Shown here piece by piece: positions 1 through 9,100 of a DNA stretch of 64,000 nucleotides; within the stretch, counting starts at the first letter, position 1; each line of letters begins with the position of its first letter. The stretch is from DATESN01 sp035270785 (lineage in GTDB: Bacteria > Bacillota > Clostridia > Lachnospirales > Lachnospiraceae), in contig DATESN010000015.1 in the NCBI GenBank assembly GCA_035270785.1, positions 62,001-126,000 on the forward strand, given 5' to 3'. Under the pieces are notes generated by a model. That model saw only the letters and a list, made by a program, of their open reading frames with translations, was not told the DNA's origin and did no database searches. The translations under genes were made by a program, and so were the position numbers.

Positions 1-1
1 G

Positions 2-1906
2 GTGTTATCTCAAGATGATGATAGAATATACGAACTATTAACGGATGGCATAGCAAGATTTCAGGTTTTAGGACAGGTATTTGTGTCAGACGCTATAAAA
101 TCCACGAAGATAATAGCAACACCAAAGATAGCAGTGGGAGTATCCCTTTCAGGAGATTTACTAGAACTATCTTTAAGTTCCGATGAAATGCCAATGGAAC
201 AATTAATAGCCATGTTATCTAAATATGACCGCAAGAAGAAATATTACCGATTAAAGGATGGTAATTATATTAATTTAGATGAGGATGGAATTGCAATATT
301 AACAGACTTAAAGAATGGTCTTAACTTAAAGTATGCCCAGATGAAGACAGGTACTGTCGTTCTTCCAAAATATCGAGCACTTTACCTAGATTCTAAATTA
401 AAGGATATGCAAGGATTACCAGTGCAAAAAAACAAGGACTTCAAAGCATTAATTCGGAATATGAAAACCATCGAGGATAATGATTTTGAGGTTCCCGCCT
501 CTTTGGAACAAGTCGTTCGTGAATATCAAAAAAGAGGGTTTTTATGGATCAAGACCATTCAATATAATGGATTTGGTGGTATTTTAGCAGATGATATGGG
601 ACTTGGGAAAACCTTGCAAGTGATTAGCTTTTTATTATCAGAACATTTAGAAGCAAAATCGACAGACAATAGAAGAAGTCTGATTGTGTGTCCCGCTTCC
701 CTTGTCTATAATTGGAAAAGTGAAATTGATCGTTTTGCGAATAAGTTACCTTGCGTGATGATTGTAGGAAGTGCAGAGGAGAGAAGAGAGTTAATTGAAA
801 ATAGTTCTACAAGGGATATTTTAATTACTTCATATGACTTATTAAAAAGAGACTTAGAGGTTTATGAAAATATACAATTTCACTGTGAGGTCATCGATGA
901 AGCGCAGTATATTAAAAACCATACAACACGAGTATCAAAAGCAGTAAAAGAGATACATGCAGGGTTTCGTTTGGCATTAACCGGAACCCCTGTAGAAAAT
1001 CGTATTAGTGAATTATGGAGTATTTTTGATTATTTAATGCCAGGATTTTTGTATGGATATCAAAGATTTAGGGAGGAGCTAGAAATACCAATTACCCAAA
1101 ATGGAGAGGAAGAGGCAATTTTTAGATTGCAGCGTATGATTCGTCCCTTTATTTTACGTCGTCTAAAAAAGGATGTGCTCACAGATTTACCAGATAAAAT
1201 AGAAGAAAATGTATATGCGATATTAGATGGAGAACAGAAAAAGTTATATGAAGCTCATGTACAGAGAATTCAAATGATGCTGAATAAACAAACAGATCAA
1301 GAATTTTCAGGTTCACGTTTTCAAGTACTTGCAGAGATTACAAAACTCCGTCAACTGTGTTGTGACCCATCGCTACTATTTGATAACTATAAAGAATCCT
1401 CTGCAAAAGCAGATATGTGTATTGATTTAATAGAAAATGCCATTAGCGGTGGACATAAGATTTTACTTTTTTCACAATTCACAAGTATGATTGAGAAACT
1501 TCAACAGAGAATGACAGAAAAGAATATAAACTTCTATACATTAACGGGGGCTACTAGCAAGGAAAATCGAATCAAATTAGTGGAAGAATTCAATCATAAT
1601 GAGATTCCGGTATTTTGTATCTCATTGAAAGCGGGAGGAACTGGGTTGAATTTAACCGCAGCAGATATTGTGATTCATTATGATCCTTGGTGGAATATTG
1701 CTGTGCAGAATCAAGCAACAGATAGAGCACATCGCATTGGTCAAAAGAATGTAGTAACAGTGTACAAATTAATTGCAAAAGGGACCATAGAAGAAAACAT
1801 TGTTAAACTTCAAGATATGAAACGTGACCTTGCGGAGCAGATACTAGAAAGTGATCATTTGTCCCATTCCAGTTTTTCAAAAGAGGAGCTGCTCTCATTA
1901 TTGTAA
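2..1906 (+). CDS. SNF2-family DEAD/DEAH helicase, 5' end cut by window
   Basis: This is the C-terminal part of a bacterial SNF2/Swi2-type ATP-dependent DNA translocase. The reading frame is open at the left edge, so the GTG at position 2 is probably an internal valine and the full protein should be longer, often with an N-terminal SWIM zinc finger and a helicase-associated domain in this family. Walker A is ADDMGLGKT (about residues 196-204), Walker B is DEAQ (about 299), LTGTPVENR marks motif III, and QATDRAHRIGQ is the classical SNF2 motif VI. Both RecA lobes are complete, so the visible part looks functional. The role is probably chromatin or transcription-complex remodelling, as for RapA-like proteins, but the substrate cannot be read from sequence. 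The gene ends just before the promoter of the peroxidase gene. Confidence 0.9.
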   Translation: MLSQDDDRIYELLTDGIARFQVLGQVFVSDAIKSTKIIATPKIAVGVSLSGDLLELSLSSDEMPMEQLIAMLSKYDRKKKYYRLKDGNYINLDEDGIAILTDLKNGLNLKYAQMKTGTVVLPKYRALYLDSKLKDMQGLPVQKNKDFKALIRNMKTIEDNDFEVPASLEQVVREYQKRGFLWIKTIQYNGFGGILADDMGLGKTLQVISFLLSEHLEAKSTDNRRSLIVCPASLVYNWKSEIDRFANKLPCVMIVGSAEERRELIENSSTRDILITSYDLLKRDLEVYENIQFHCEVIDEAQYIKNHTTRVSKAVKEIHAGFRLALTGTPVENRISELWSIFDYLMPGFLYGYQRFREELEIPITQNGEEEAIFRLQRMIRPFILRRLKKDVLTDLPDKIEENVYAILDGEQKKLYEAHVQRIQMMLNKQTDQEFSGSRFQVLAEITKLRQLCCDPSLLFDNYKESSAKADMCIDLIENAISGGHKILLFSQFTSMIEKLQQRMTEKNINFYTLTGATSKENRIKLVEEFNHNEIPVFCISLKAGGTGLNLTAADIVIHYDPWWNIAVQNQATDRAHRIGQKNVVTVYKLIAKGTIEENIVKLQDMKRDLAEQILESDHLSHSSFSKEELLSLL

Positions 1907-1913
1907 ATATCTC

Positions 1914-1969
1914 TTGACAACGCAAATCAAATTGTGTACAATTTATTTAATAAATGGTTGCACACAATT
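1914..1969 (+). promoter_or_regulatory. gpx promoter with overlapping inverted repeat (candidate operator)
   Basis: TTGACA (1914-1919) and TACAAT (1937-1942) are separated by 17 bp, a near-consensus sigma-A promoter. The -10 box lies inside ATTGTGTACAAT (1931-1942), and the inverted sequence TTGCACACAATT follows at 1958-1969. The two arms (ATTGTGTAC and TGCACACAAT) could bind a dimeric repressor over the -10 and start site. The AATTGT/ACAATT character resembles MarR/OhrR-type peroxide-responsive operators, but this is inference and no regulator gene is adjacent. Confidence 0.6.
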
Positions 1970-2018
1970 AAATGAAATACAATGAGAAGGTAGTAGATTT
2001 ATTATAGGAGGAAAAAAT

Positions 2019-2564
2019 ATGAACATATATGATTTTAAAGTTAAGGCAAATAATGATGAAATTATTTCTTTGGAAAAATACAAAGGAAAAGTTATGCTGA
2101 TTACGAATTCAGCAACAGAATGTGGATTTACGCCACAATATGAATATTTACAAAATATGTATGAACAGATTGGGCAAGATGATTTTATAATTTTGGATTT
2201 CCCATGTAATCAATTTGGTAATCAAGCTCCGGGAAGTAATGCAGAGATTGCAAGTTTTTGTGAATCTAGATATGGAATTACCTTTCCAATTTTCTCCAAA
2301 GTTGAAGTAAATGGAGAAAATGCAGATCCATTATATAAATATCTTGTAAGTCAAAAAGGATTTGCTGGTTTTGACGAGAAACATCCATTGGCTACTGTAC
2401 TTGAAAGTAAACTCAGTATAGAAAAACCAAATTTCAAAAATGAACCAGATATTAAATGGAATTTTACCAAGTTTTTAGTGAATAAAGAAGGCATTGTTGT
2501 AGACAGATTCGAACCAACGACAGATTTGGAAACTGTTTTACAAAAAGTAAAAGATATCCTATAA
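2019..2564 (+). CDS. Glutathione peroxidase family thiol peroxidase
   Basis: The 181-residue protein has the full single-domain glutathione peroxidase fold and the usual length. The peroxidatic residue is a cysteine encoded by TGT in ATECGFTPQYEYLQ, not selenocysteine. LDFPCNQFGNQAPGS is the second signature and carries the glutamine and a further cysteine typical of thioredoxin-dependent Gpx enzymes. WNFTKFLV supplies the conserved Trp-Asn. It probably reduces hydroperoxides with thioredoxin in the cytosol; this donor is inferred from bacterial homologues. An AGGAGG lies 7-12 bases before the ATG. It is a single-gene unit with its own strong promoter and a candidate operator, which suggests inducible expression under oxidative stress. 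Confidence 0.93.
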   Translation: MNIYDFKVKANNDEIISLEKYKGKVMLITNSATECGFTPQYEYLQNMYEQIGQDDFIILDFPCNQFGNQAPGSNAEIASFCESRYGITFPIFSKVEVNGENADPLYKYLVSQKGFAGFDEKHPLATVLESKLSIEKPNFKNEPDIKWNFTKFLVNKEGIVVDRFEPTTDLETVLQKVKDIL

Positions 2565-2629
2565 AAGAAAATACTTAAAATAACTTGCTAAAGATAACTT
2601 ACAATGATTAAAAAAAGATAAAAATCAAT

Positions 2630-2658
2630 GTATGAATTCCTCTATTTAACAAATAATA
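2630..2658 (+). promoter_or_regulatory. Sigma-G-like promoter of spoVT
   Basis: GTATG (2630-2634) matches the sigma-G/F -35 pattern GHATR. After 17 bp comes AATAATA (2652-2658), one mismatch from the -10 pattern CATWHTA. In Bacillus spoVT is transcribed by sigma-G, so the position and match are consistent. There is no good sigma-A promoter at this place. Confidence 0.45.
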
Positions 2659-2725
2659 GTAGCAGATGAAAAAAATTACTATTACACTAAATAGTCTCAA
2701 ATTTTATACAAGGAGGAATGTCTAT

Positions 2726-3271
2726 ATGAAAGCAACAGGAATTGTAAGAAGAATTGACGACTTAGGTCGAATTGTTATACCAAAGGAAATTAGGCGAACA
2801 CTTAGAATAAGAGAATCAGATCCTTTAGAAATATTTACTGATCGCGAAGGGGAGATTATCCTAAAGAAATACTCACCCATTGGAGAAATGGGAGCATATG
2901 CGAAACACTATGCAGAAAGCCTAGCTCAAGTTTCAGGGCATACGGCAATTATTGCAGATAGAGATCAATTTATTGCAGTATCTGGTGGATACAAAAGCTT
3001 CCTAGGTAAAACAATAAGTAAAGGTTTGGAAGAAAGATTAGATAATCGCGAAACCATTCTTGCCAGTAAAGGTGAACGTAATTTCATTAATATAACAGAA
3101 GATAATTCAGATGAATATCTTCATGAGGCAATTAGCCCTATCATTTGTGAAGGTGATGTTATTGGTGCTGTTATCTTAATAGAATCAGATAGCAAGGTCA
3201 AAATGGGGGAAGCAGAGCAGAAAATGATATTATCGGCAGCAGGATTTTTAGGCCGGCAAATGGAACAGTAG
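2726..3271 (+). CDS. spoVT: Stage V sporulation protein T (AbrB-family regulator)
   Basis: SpoVT is a forespore transcription regulator acting in the sigma-G programme. The N-terminal 50 residues form an AbrB swapped-hairpin DNA-binding domain (MKATGIVRRIDDLGRIVIP, then RTLRI), and the rest is the GAF-like domain typical of SpoVT. At 181 residues it matches the usual length. The start was placed at ATG 2726, because AGGAGG at 2711-2716 precedes it and the conserved N-terminus begins MKATG; the reading frame is open 20 codons further upstream but without a ribosome site. A sigma-G-like promoter lies upstream and a rho-independent terminator follows, so it is monocistronic. Confidence 0.95.
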   Translation: MKATGIVRRIDDLGRIVIPKEIRRTLRIRESDPLEIFTDREGEIILKKYSPIGEMGAYAKHYAESLAQVSGHTAIIADRDQFIAVSGGYKSFLGKTISKGLEERLDNRETILASKGERNFINITEDNSDEYLHEAISPIICEGDVIGAVILIESDSKVKMGEAEQKMILSAAGFLGRQMEQ

Positions 3272-3278
3272 AATCATA

Positions 3279-3317
3279 AAGAACTAGGCACGCGATAATA
3301 TAGCCTAGTTCTTTTTT
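3279..3317 (+). terminator. Rho-independent terminator after spoVT
   Basis: AAGAACTAGGC (3279-3289) pairs with GCCTAGTTCTT (3303-3313), followed by a T run. It ends the spoVT transcript. Confidence 0.85.
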
Positions 3318-3358
3318 ATATTCTCTGTTATAATAAAAAAATTGAAAGGAGCTAACTT

Positions 3359-4081
3359 ATGGTAGGTAATGAGAAAATTGCATATAAATACATTCATATT
3401 TCCTCGATCTTTTTCTCTATAAGCTTAGTAACCTTAGGGCTTGTAGTAGATCTTAATCCTATGTGGTATATGAATGGATGGGGAAAAGTCGTGGTATATG
3501 TGACCCCTATGTTGTTATTATATTTTGATATGAATATACATTTAAGATATATTAAATCAATAGAACGAAAAAAACAATTGCAAATTAGAACTTTAAAAGG
3601 AATATTTGCCATCTATATTATTGTATTAGCGACTCTTCTTTTTTTGCAAAGTACATTTCGAAGGGGATTTGCGGATCGAAATATTTGGCAGGTGATTCCA
3701 TTTTCTAAGGATCATATTAAGTATTACAGTAATTTCATTCCGTTAAAATCAGTAACGATGTACTATACGGCATTTAAAAAAAAGAGCATGAGTTTATCCA
3801 TTATTACAATAAATGTGTTAGGAAACTTATTAGCATTTGCTCCATTTGGATTTTTTTTGCCGGTACTTTACAAAAAGAAAGTACGAAATGTGTTTAGGTT
3901 TATTTTAATTGTCACATTGTCTTCTGCATTTGTGGAAGCCATTCAATTTTTAACAATGGTTGGCCAAGCAGACATTGATGATGTAATTCTAAATGTATTG
4001 GGAGCTTTTATTGGCTACATTTTCATACATTTACCATTTATAAAGAGATTTGTTGCAAGATGGTTACCATACACAAAATAG
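3359..4081 (+). CDS. VanZ-like family membrane protein
   Basis: A 240-residue polytopic membrane protein with about five or six hydrophobic segments. The C-terminal half holds the VanZ-like pattern: NVLGNLLAFAPFGFFLPVL, followed by a helix with EAIQFLTMVGQADIDDVILN. The conserved NxxGN..PfG and DxDDvilN features are typical of the family. VanZ raises teicoplanin resistance in enterococcal van clusters, but most chromosomal VanZ-like proteins have no known function and there are no van genes here. An AAAGGAG site precedes the ATG. The gene converges with pncB with only 7 bases between the stops. Confidence 0.8.
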   Translation: MVGNEKIAYKYIHISSIFFSISLVTLGLVVDLNPMWYMNGWGKVVVYVTPMLLLYFDMNIHLRYIKSIERKKQLQIRTLKGIFAIYIIVLATLLFLQSTFRRGFADRNIWQVIPFSKDHIKYYSNFIPLKSVTMYYTAFKKKSMSLSIITINVLGNLLAFAPFGFFLPVLYKKKVRNVFRFILIVTLSSAFVEAIQFLTMVGQADIDDVILNVLGAFIGYIFIHLPFIKRFVARWLPYTK

Positions 4082-4088
4082 CCGTTTA

Positions 4089-5543
4089 TTATTTATCATT
4101 ACCCAATTGACCCAGTAAATCAATTTTAATATCATATAATTTTTTGGAAAGATCTACATATACGCGATGAGGATTTATAAGACGTCTTGTTTCATCCCAA
4201 AGAGTATTCTTTTCATTGGTGCAGTAGTCTCTAATATTCATAACTTTAGGAGATTCATATACACATTCTCCATTTTTAAAAATCGGTATTAAAAGTTCAC
4301 GAAGCGTATATTCGCCTGATTTGAGTTTTGTTTTTTTCCAAGGTTCTAAGGGATCAAATAGTAACAAAGGTTCCTCTTCACAAAAGGTTTCACCAACTAA
4401 ACAGATCAAATCAGCTTTAATTTTGCCAGATTCCTTTTCATAAACTCGATAAATAGTCTTGTTTCCAGGATTAGTCACTTTTTCTGAATTTTCGGATAAT
4501 TTTATTTTTGGAATAAATTCACCTTGCTCATTCATAACAGCAGCTAATTTATAAACACCACCAAAAGCAGGATTGTCAGAAGAAGTAATCAGGTTTGTTC
4601 CTACACCCCAAGACGTAATAGTAGCTCCTTGCACTTTTAAACTATCAATTAAATATTCATCTAAATCACTGGAAGCGGAGATAATAGCATCCGTAAAACC
4701 AGCTGCATCTAGCATTTTTCTAGCTTTTTTAGACATATATGCCAAATCACCACTATCTAGACGTATTCCATAAGAAGAAAATAAAGTGCCATTAGCCTTC
4801 ATTTCGTTAAATACACGGATGGCATTTGGTACACCTGATTTTAAAGTATCATAAGTGTCAACTAATAAAAGACAAGCATTGGGATAAATAGCAGCATATT
4901 TCTTAAAAGCAGTATATTCATCAGGAAAACTCATAATCCAACTATGAGCGTGAGTACCTTTTACAGGAACATCAAATAGTTGACCGCACAAAACATTAGA
5001 AGTTCCAACACAGCCACCAATCATAGCGGCTCTTGCTCCATAAGTACCAGCGTCAGGACCTTGTGCACGGCGTAGGCCAAATTCCATCACACCGTCACCG
5101 CGAGCTGCGAATACAACGCGAGAAGCTTTGGTAGCGATTAAACTTTGATGATTTACAATATTAAGGATTGCAGTTTCCACTAATTGCGCTTCCATAATTG
5201 GTGCAATTACTTTAACAAGAGGTTCTCTTGGGAAAACAACCGTTCCTTCGGGGATAGCATAGATATCTCCAGTAAATCGAAAACTACTTAAATATTCAAG
5301 AAAGTCCTGATCAAAAAGATGTAAGCTGGCAAGGTAATCAATATCTTCTTTCTCAAAGCGTAATTCCTTAATATATTTTATTACTTGTTCCAAACCTGCG
5401 ACAATGGCATAACCACTTCCAGATGGATTTGAACGGTAAAAGGCATCGAAAACAACCGTTTGGGCGGAATTGTTTTTATAATAGCCTTGCATCATTGTTA
5501 ATTCATAAAGATCAGTGAGTAACGTTAAGTTTTGTCTATCCAT
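4089..5543 (-). CDS. pncB: Nicotinate phosphoribosyltransferase
   Basis: The enzyme makes nicotinate mononucleotide from nicotinate, PRPP and ATP, the first step of the Preiss-Handler salvage route to NAD. The protein (484 residues, long Gram-positive form) starts with LTDLYELTMMQGYYKN, the family's usual N-terminus. GTHAHSWIMSF contains the histidine region of the active site, and IRLDSGDLAYMSKKAR is the phosphoribosyl-binding segment. The ATG is preceded by AGGAGAT. The gene stands alone and has its own promoter at 5644-5672. The leader contains an inverted GACAAG/CTTGTC-like sequence that could be a niacin-responsive repressor site. Confidence 0.95.
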   Translation of the reverse strand: MDRQNLTLLTDLYELTMMQGYYKNNSAQTVVFDAFYRSNPSGSGYAIVAGLEQVIKYIKELRFEKEDIDYLASLHLFDQDFLEYLSSFRFTGDIYAIPEGTVVFPREPLVKVIAPIMEAQLVETAILNIVNHQSLIATKASRVVFAARGDGVMEFGLRRAQGPDAGTYGARAAMIGGCVGTSNVLCGQLFDVPVKGTHAHSWIMSFPDEYTAFKKYAAIYPNACLLLVDTYDTLKSGVPNAIRVFNEMKANGTLFSSYGIRLDSGDLAYMSKKARKMLDAAGFTDAIISASSDLDEYLIDSLKVQGATITSWGVGTNLITSSDNPAFGGVYKLAAVMNEQGEFIPKIKLSENSEKVTNPGNKTIYRVYEKESGKIKADLICLVGETFCEEEPLLLFDPLEPWKKTKLKSGEYTLRELLIPIFKNGECVYESPKVMNIRDYCTNEKNTLWDETRRLINPHRVYVDLSKKLYDIKIDLLGQLGNDK

Positions 5544-5736
5544 TATTAATATCTCCTCTAACTGTATATTTTTTACTTAAATGCATCCATAGTATCTCCC
5601 TTTTTCTATCCTTAAAGGTGACAAGACAACTGTATAATTTATTAGTATACGTCCATCTTTAGAAAAAATCAACGAAAAGGTAGATGGCATAAGAGTGATA
5701 TTGGCTAAAACATACCAGTGGCATTGGCTAAAACCC
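5544..5736. other. pncB leader and upstream intergenic region
   Basis: This stretch contains the minus-strand pncB 5' leader. On the minus strand a five-codon mini-ORF (ATG at 5590 to TAA at 5573, reading MDAFK) is preceded by GGGAGAT. Further upstream, just after the pncB -10 box, the minus strand reads TATACAGTTGTCTTGTCACC, an imperfect palindrome in operator position; NiaR-type control of niacin salvage would explain it, but I cannot confirm the motif. The 12-base sequence ATTGGCTAAAAC occurs twice (near 5699 and 5723), 24 bp apart, just upstream of the ileS promoter; its role is unknown. Confidence 0.4.
5644..5672 (-). promoter_or_regulatory. pncB promoter
   Basis: On the minus strand TTGATT (5672-5667) and TATACT (5649-5644) are 17 bp apart. 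The predicted transcript starts near 5637, inside the TTGTCTTGTCA element described for the leader. Confidence 0.6.
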
Positions 5737-5766
5737 TTGACAAATTTTAAAATGAGCCTATATAAT
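5737..5766 (+). promoter_or_regulatory. Promoter of the ileS T-box transcript
   Basis: TTGACA (5737-5742) and TATAAT (5761-5766) are both perfect consensus hexamers, 18 bp apart. The transcript would start near 5773 and enter the T-box leader. Confidence 0.85.
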
Positions 5767-5799
5767 ACGACTATACCCACAAAAATGGTGTATACTAAT

Positions 5800-6053
5800 C
5801 ATAATGGAAAGACATTGACGAAGACAGTACCTAATCCTTAAAAGTCCTAGCGAGTTCGGGAAGGTGTAAGCCGAATACAAGTAGAGAATTAGAGAATATC
5901 ACTTTCGAGTTTCAGACTGAACACAACCTATTTTAGGAAAGTAAGTGCTGACGGTTTTCTACCGTTATTAAGAACACATATTATGGTATGTTGTAAGGTG
6001 GTTTTCTCGAGAATTTAGCCTCGTCCTTTTACATAGGGACGGGGCTTTTATTA
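5800..6053 (+). ncRNA. T-box riboswitch leader, isoleucine specifier ATC
   Basis: The leader senses uncharged tRNA-Ile and controls ileS by transcription antitermination. Stem I is recognisable by AGCGAGTTCGGG, the apical GGTGTAAGCC element and GAGAATATCACTTTCGAG, where ATC at 5898-5900 is the specifier codon. The T-box bulge reads AAGGTGGTTTTCTCGAG (5995-6011), a departure from the textbook AGGGTGGNACCGCG, but its arms can still pair (AAGG with CCTT, CGAG with CTCG) to form an antiterminator around the TGGT that binds the tRNA end. The competing terminator is the stem at 6018-6050 with its T-rich tail. The 5' boundary is approximate. Confidence 0.88.
6018..6053 (+). terminator. T-box leader terminator
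   Basis: GCCTCGTCCT pairs with GGGACGGGGC across a short loop and is followed by TTTTATTATT. It is mutually exclusive with the antiterminator, because the CTCGTCCTT arm is shared. Confidence 0.85.
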
Positions 6054-6108
6054 TTAAAAAATGTAGACACAAAGATGGTTGATCTACAGGAAAGAAAGGT
6101 AGAAAAAT

Positions 6109-9100
6109 ATGTATCAAAAAGTATCCACAAATCTTAATTTTGTTGAACGTGAAAAAGAAACCTGCCAGTTTTGGAAAAATAATGAGATCTTTGAAAAAAG
6201 TATGGAAAATCGCAGAGAAGGTGAAACCTACACTTTTTATGATGGACCTCCAACGGCAAATGGTAAGCCACATATTGGACATGTATTAACGCGTGTCATT
6301 AAAGATATGATACCAAGATATAGAACAATGAAAGGTTATATGGTACCTCGAAAAGCAGGATGGGATACCCATGGACTTCCTGTGGAACTTGAAGTTGAAA
6401 AATTGCTTCATTTAGATGGAAAAGAACAAATAGAAGAATTTGGTCTTGATCCATTTATTACAAAATGTAAGGAAAGTGTTTGGCAATACAAGGGTATGTG
6501 GGAAGACTTTTCTAATACGGTAGGGTTTTGGGCAGATATGGATAATCCATATGTTACCTATCATGATAATTATATTGAATCGGAATGGTGGGCATTAAAA
6601 GAGATTTGGAATAAGGATTTGTTATATAAAGGCTTTAAGATTGTACCTTACTGCCCTCGTTGTGGAACACCCCTTTCTAGTCATGAAGTGGCGCAAGGAT
6701 ATAAAGATGTAAAAGAACGTTCCGCAGTAGCCAGATTTAAAGTAAAGGGTGAAGATGCGTATATTTTGGCGTGGACAACAACACCTTGGACGCTTCCATC
6801 TAACGTTGCACTTTGCGTTAACCCTAATGAAATCTATGCCAAAGTAAAAGCGGGGGATGGCTACACTTATTATATGGCAGAAGCTCTTTTAGATCAGGTA
6901 CTTGGTAAATTTGCAAACGAAGAAACCGGGACAAAAGCTTACGAGATAGTAGAAACATATATTGGTAAAGACCTAGAATATAAGGAATACGAACCTTTAT
7001 TTGACTTTGCAATGGATATTTGTGAAAAGCAACATAAAAAGGCATTCTATATAACATGTGACACTTATGTCACACTAACAGATGGAACAGGAATTGTTCA
7101 TATAGCACCTGCTTTTGGTGAAGATGATGCTAAAGTTGGTAGAATCTATGACCTTCCATTCGTTCAATTAGTTGATGGAAAAGGTGAAATGACAGCAGAA
7201 ACACCATATGCCGGCGTTTTTTGTAAAAAAGCAGACGCATTGGTTTTAAAAGATTTAGAAGAACATGGATTGCTCTTTGATGCTCCCAAGTTTGAACATA
7301 GTTATCCTCACTGTTGGAGATGTGACACACCTCTTATTTATTATGCAAGGGAATCCTGGTTTATTAAAATGACAGCGGTAAAAGACGACTTAATTAGGAA
7401 TAATAATACCATTAATTGGATTCCAGAATCCATAGGTAAAGGTCGGTTTGGAGACTGGTTGGAAAATATACAAGACTGGAGTATTTCACGTAATCGATAT
7501 TGGGGAACACCACTAAATGTGTGGGAATGTGAATGTGGACATACACATTCTATAGGAAGTAGGGAAGAATTAGTAAAGATGAGTGGTAACAAAGAAGCCG
7601 CTACAGTAGAGCTTCATAGACCATACATTGATGAAATAACGATTACTTGTCCAAAATGTGGCGGTAGTATGAAGCGTGTTCCAGAAGTAATTGATTGCTG
7701 GTTTGATTCAGGAGCTATGCCATTTGCACAACATCATTATCCATTTGAAAACAAAGATTTATTTGAACAACAATTTCCAGCCCAATTTATTTCAGAAGCG
7801 GTTGACCAGACAAGAGGATGGTTTTATTCATTACTTGCAGAATCAACTTTACTGTTCAATAAAGCACCTTATGAAAATGTCATTGTTCTTGGACACGTTC
7901 AAGATGAGAATGGGCAAAAGATGTCCAAATCAAAAGGGAATGCAGTAGATCCATTTGACGCTCTTGAAACATACGGAGCAGATGCTATACGCTGGTACTT
8001 CTATGTAAATTCTGCCCCATGGTTACCAAATCGGTTTCATGGTAAAGCTGTACAAGAAGGACAACGTAAATTTATGGGTACACTTTGGAATACCTATGCA
8101 TTTTTTGTTCTTTATGCAAACATTGATCACTTTGATGCAACTAAATATGAACTAGAATATGATAAGCTTCCAGTTATGGATCAATGGTTACTCTCTAAAT
8201 TAAACACATTAGTAACAGATGTAGATCATTATTTAGATAATTACAAGATTCCAGAATCAGCAAGAGCTCTTCAGGAGTTTGTGGATGATATGAGTAACTG
8301 GTATGTAAGACGTGGTCGTGAACGTTTTTGGGCAAAGGGTATGGAGCAAGATAAAATCAATGCGTATATGACTCTTTATACTGCCCTTGTTACAGTGGCT
8401 AAGGTTGCAGCACCAATGATCCCTTTTATGACAGAAGATATTTATCAGAATTTAGTTAAAAGTATTGATAAAACAGCACCTGAAAGTATTCATTTATGCG
8501 ACTTTCCTACTGCAGAAGCAACGTTTGTCAATAAAGGACTAGAAGAAGACATGGAAGCAGTTCTAAAGGTTGTAGTATTGGGAAGAGCTTGCAGAAATAC
8601 AGCAAATATCAAAAACCGTCAACCAATTGGAACTATGTTTATTAAATCAGACTTTACCTTAAGTGAGTTTTTTCAAGAAATTATTGTAGATGAATTAAAT
8701 GTGAAAAAGGTTATTTTCACAGATGATGTAAGAGAATTTACTTCTTATGGATTCAAACCACAACTTCGTACGGTAGGTCCAAAATACGGAAAGCAACTTG
8801 GTGGAATTCAAAAGACCTTATCTACATTAGATGGTAATGAAGCAATGGATGATTTAAGGAAAAATGGTGCTATTAAATTTGATGTAAATGGTGTAGAAGT
8901 GGTACTTACAGAGGAAGATTTACTAATTGAAATGAGTCAAAAGGAAGGTTACATATCCGATGCATATGGCAATGTAACAGTGGTTCTTGATAAAACCCTT
9001 ACAAAGGAACTGATTGAAGAAGGATTTGTATATGAAATTATTAGCAAAATCCAAACAATGCGTAAGGAAGCGGACTTTGAAGTAATGGATCATATAAAAA

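Noticed and set aside
2666..2725. Longer spoVT start (20 extra codons)
   Set aside because: The extension has no ribosome site and lies before the AGGAGG that serves ATG 2726.
5699..5734. CRISPR-like repeat (two copies of ATTGGCTAAAAC)
   Set aside because: Only two short copies 24 bp apart, no array and no cas genes. Reported only as a direct repeat in the leader entry.
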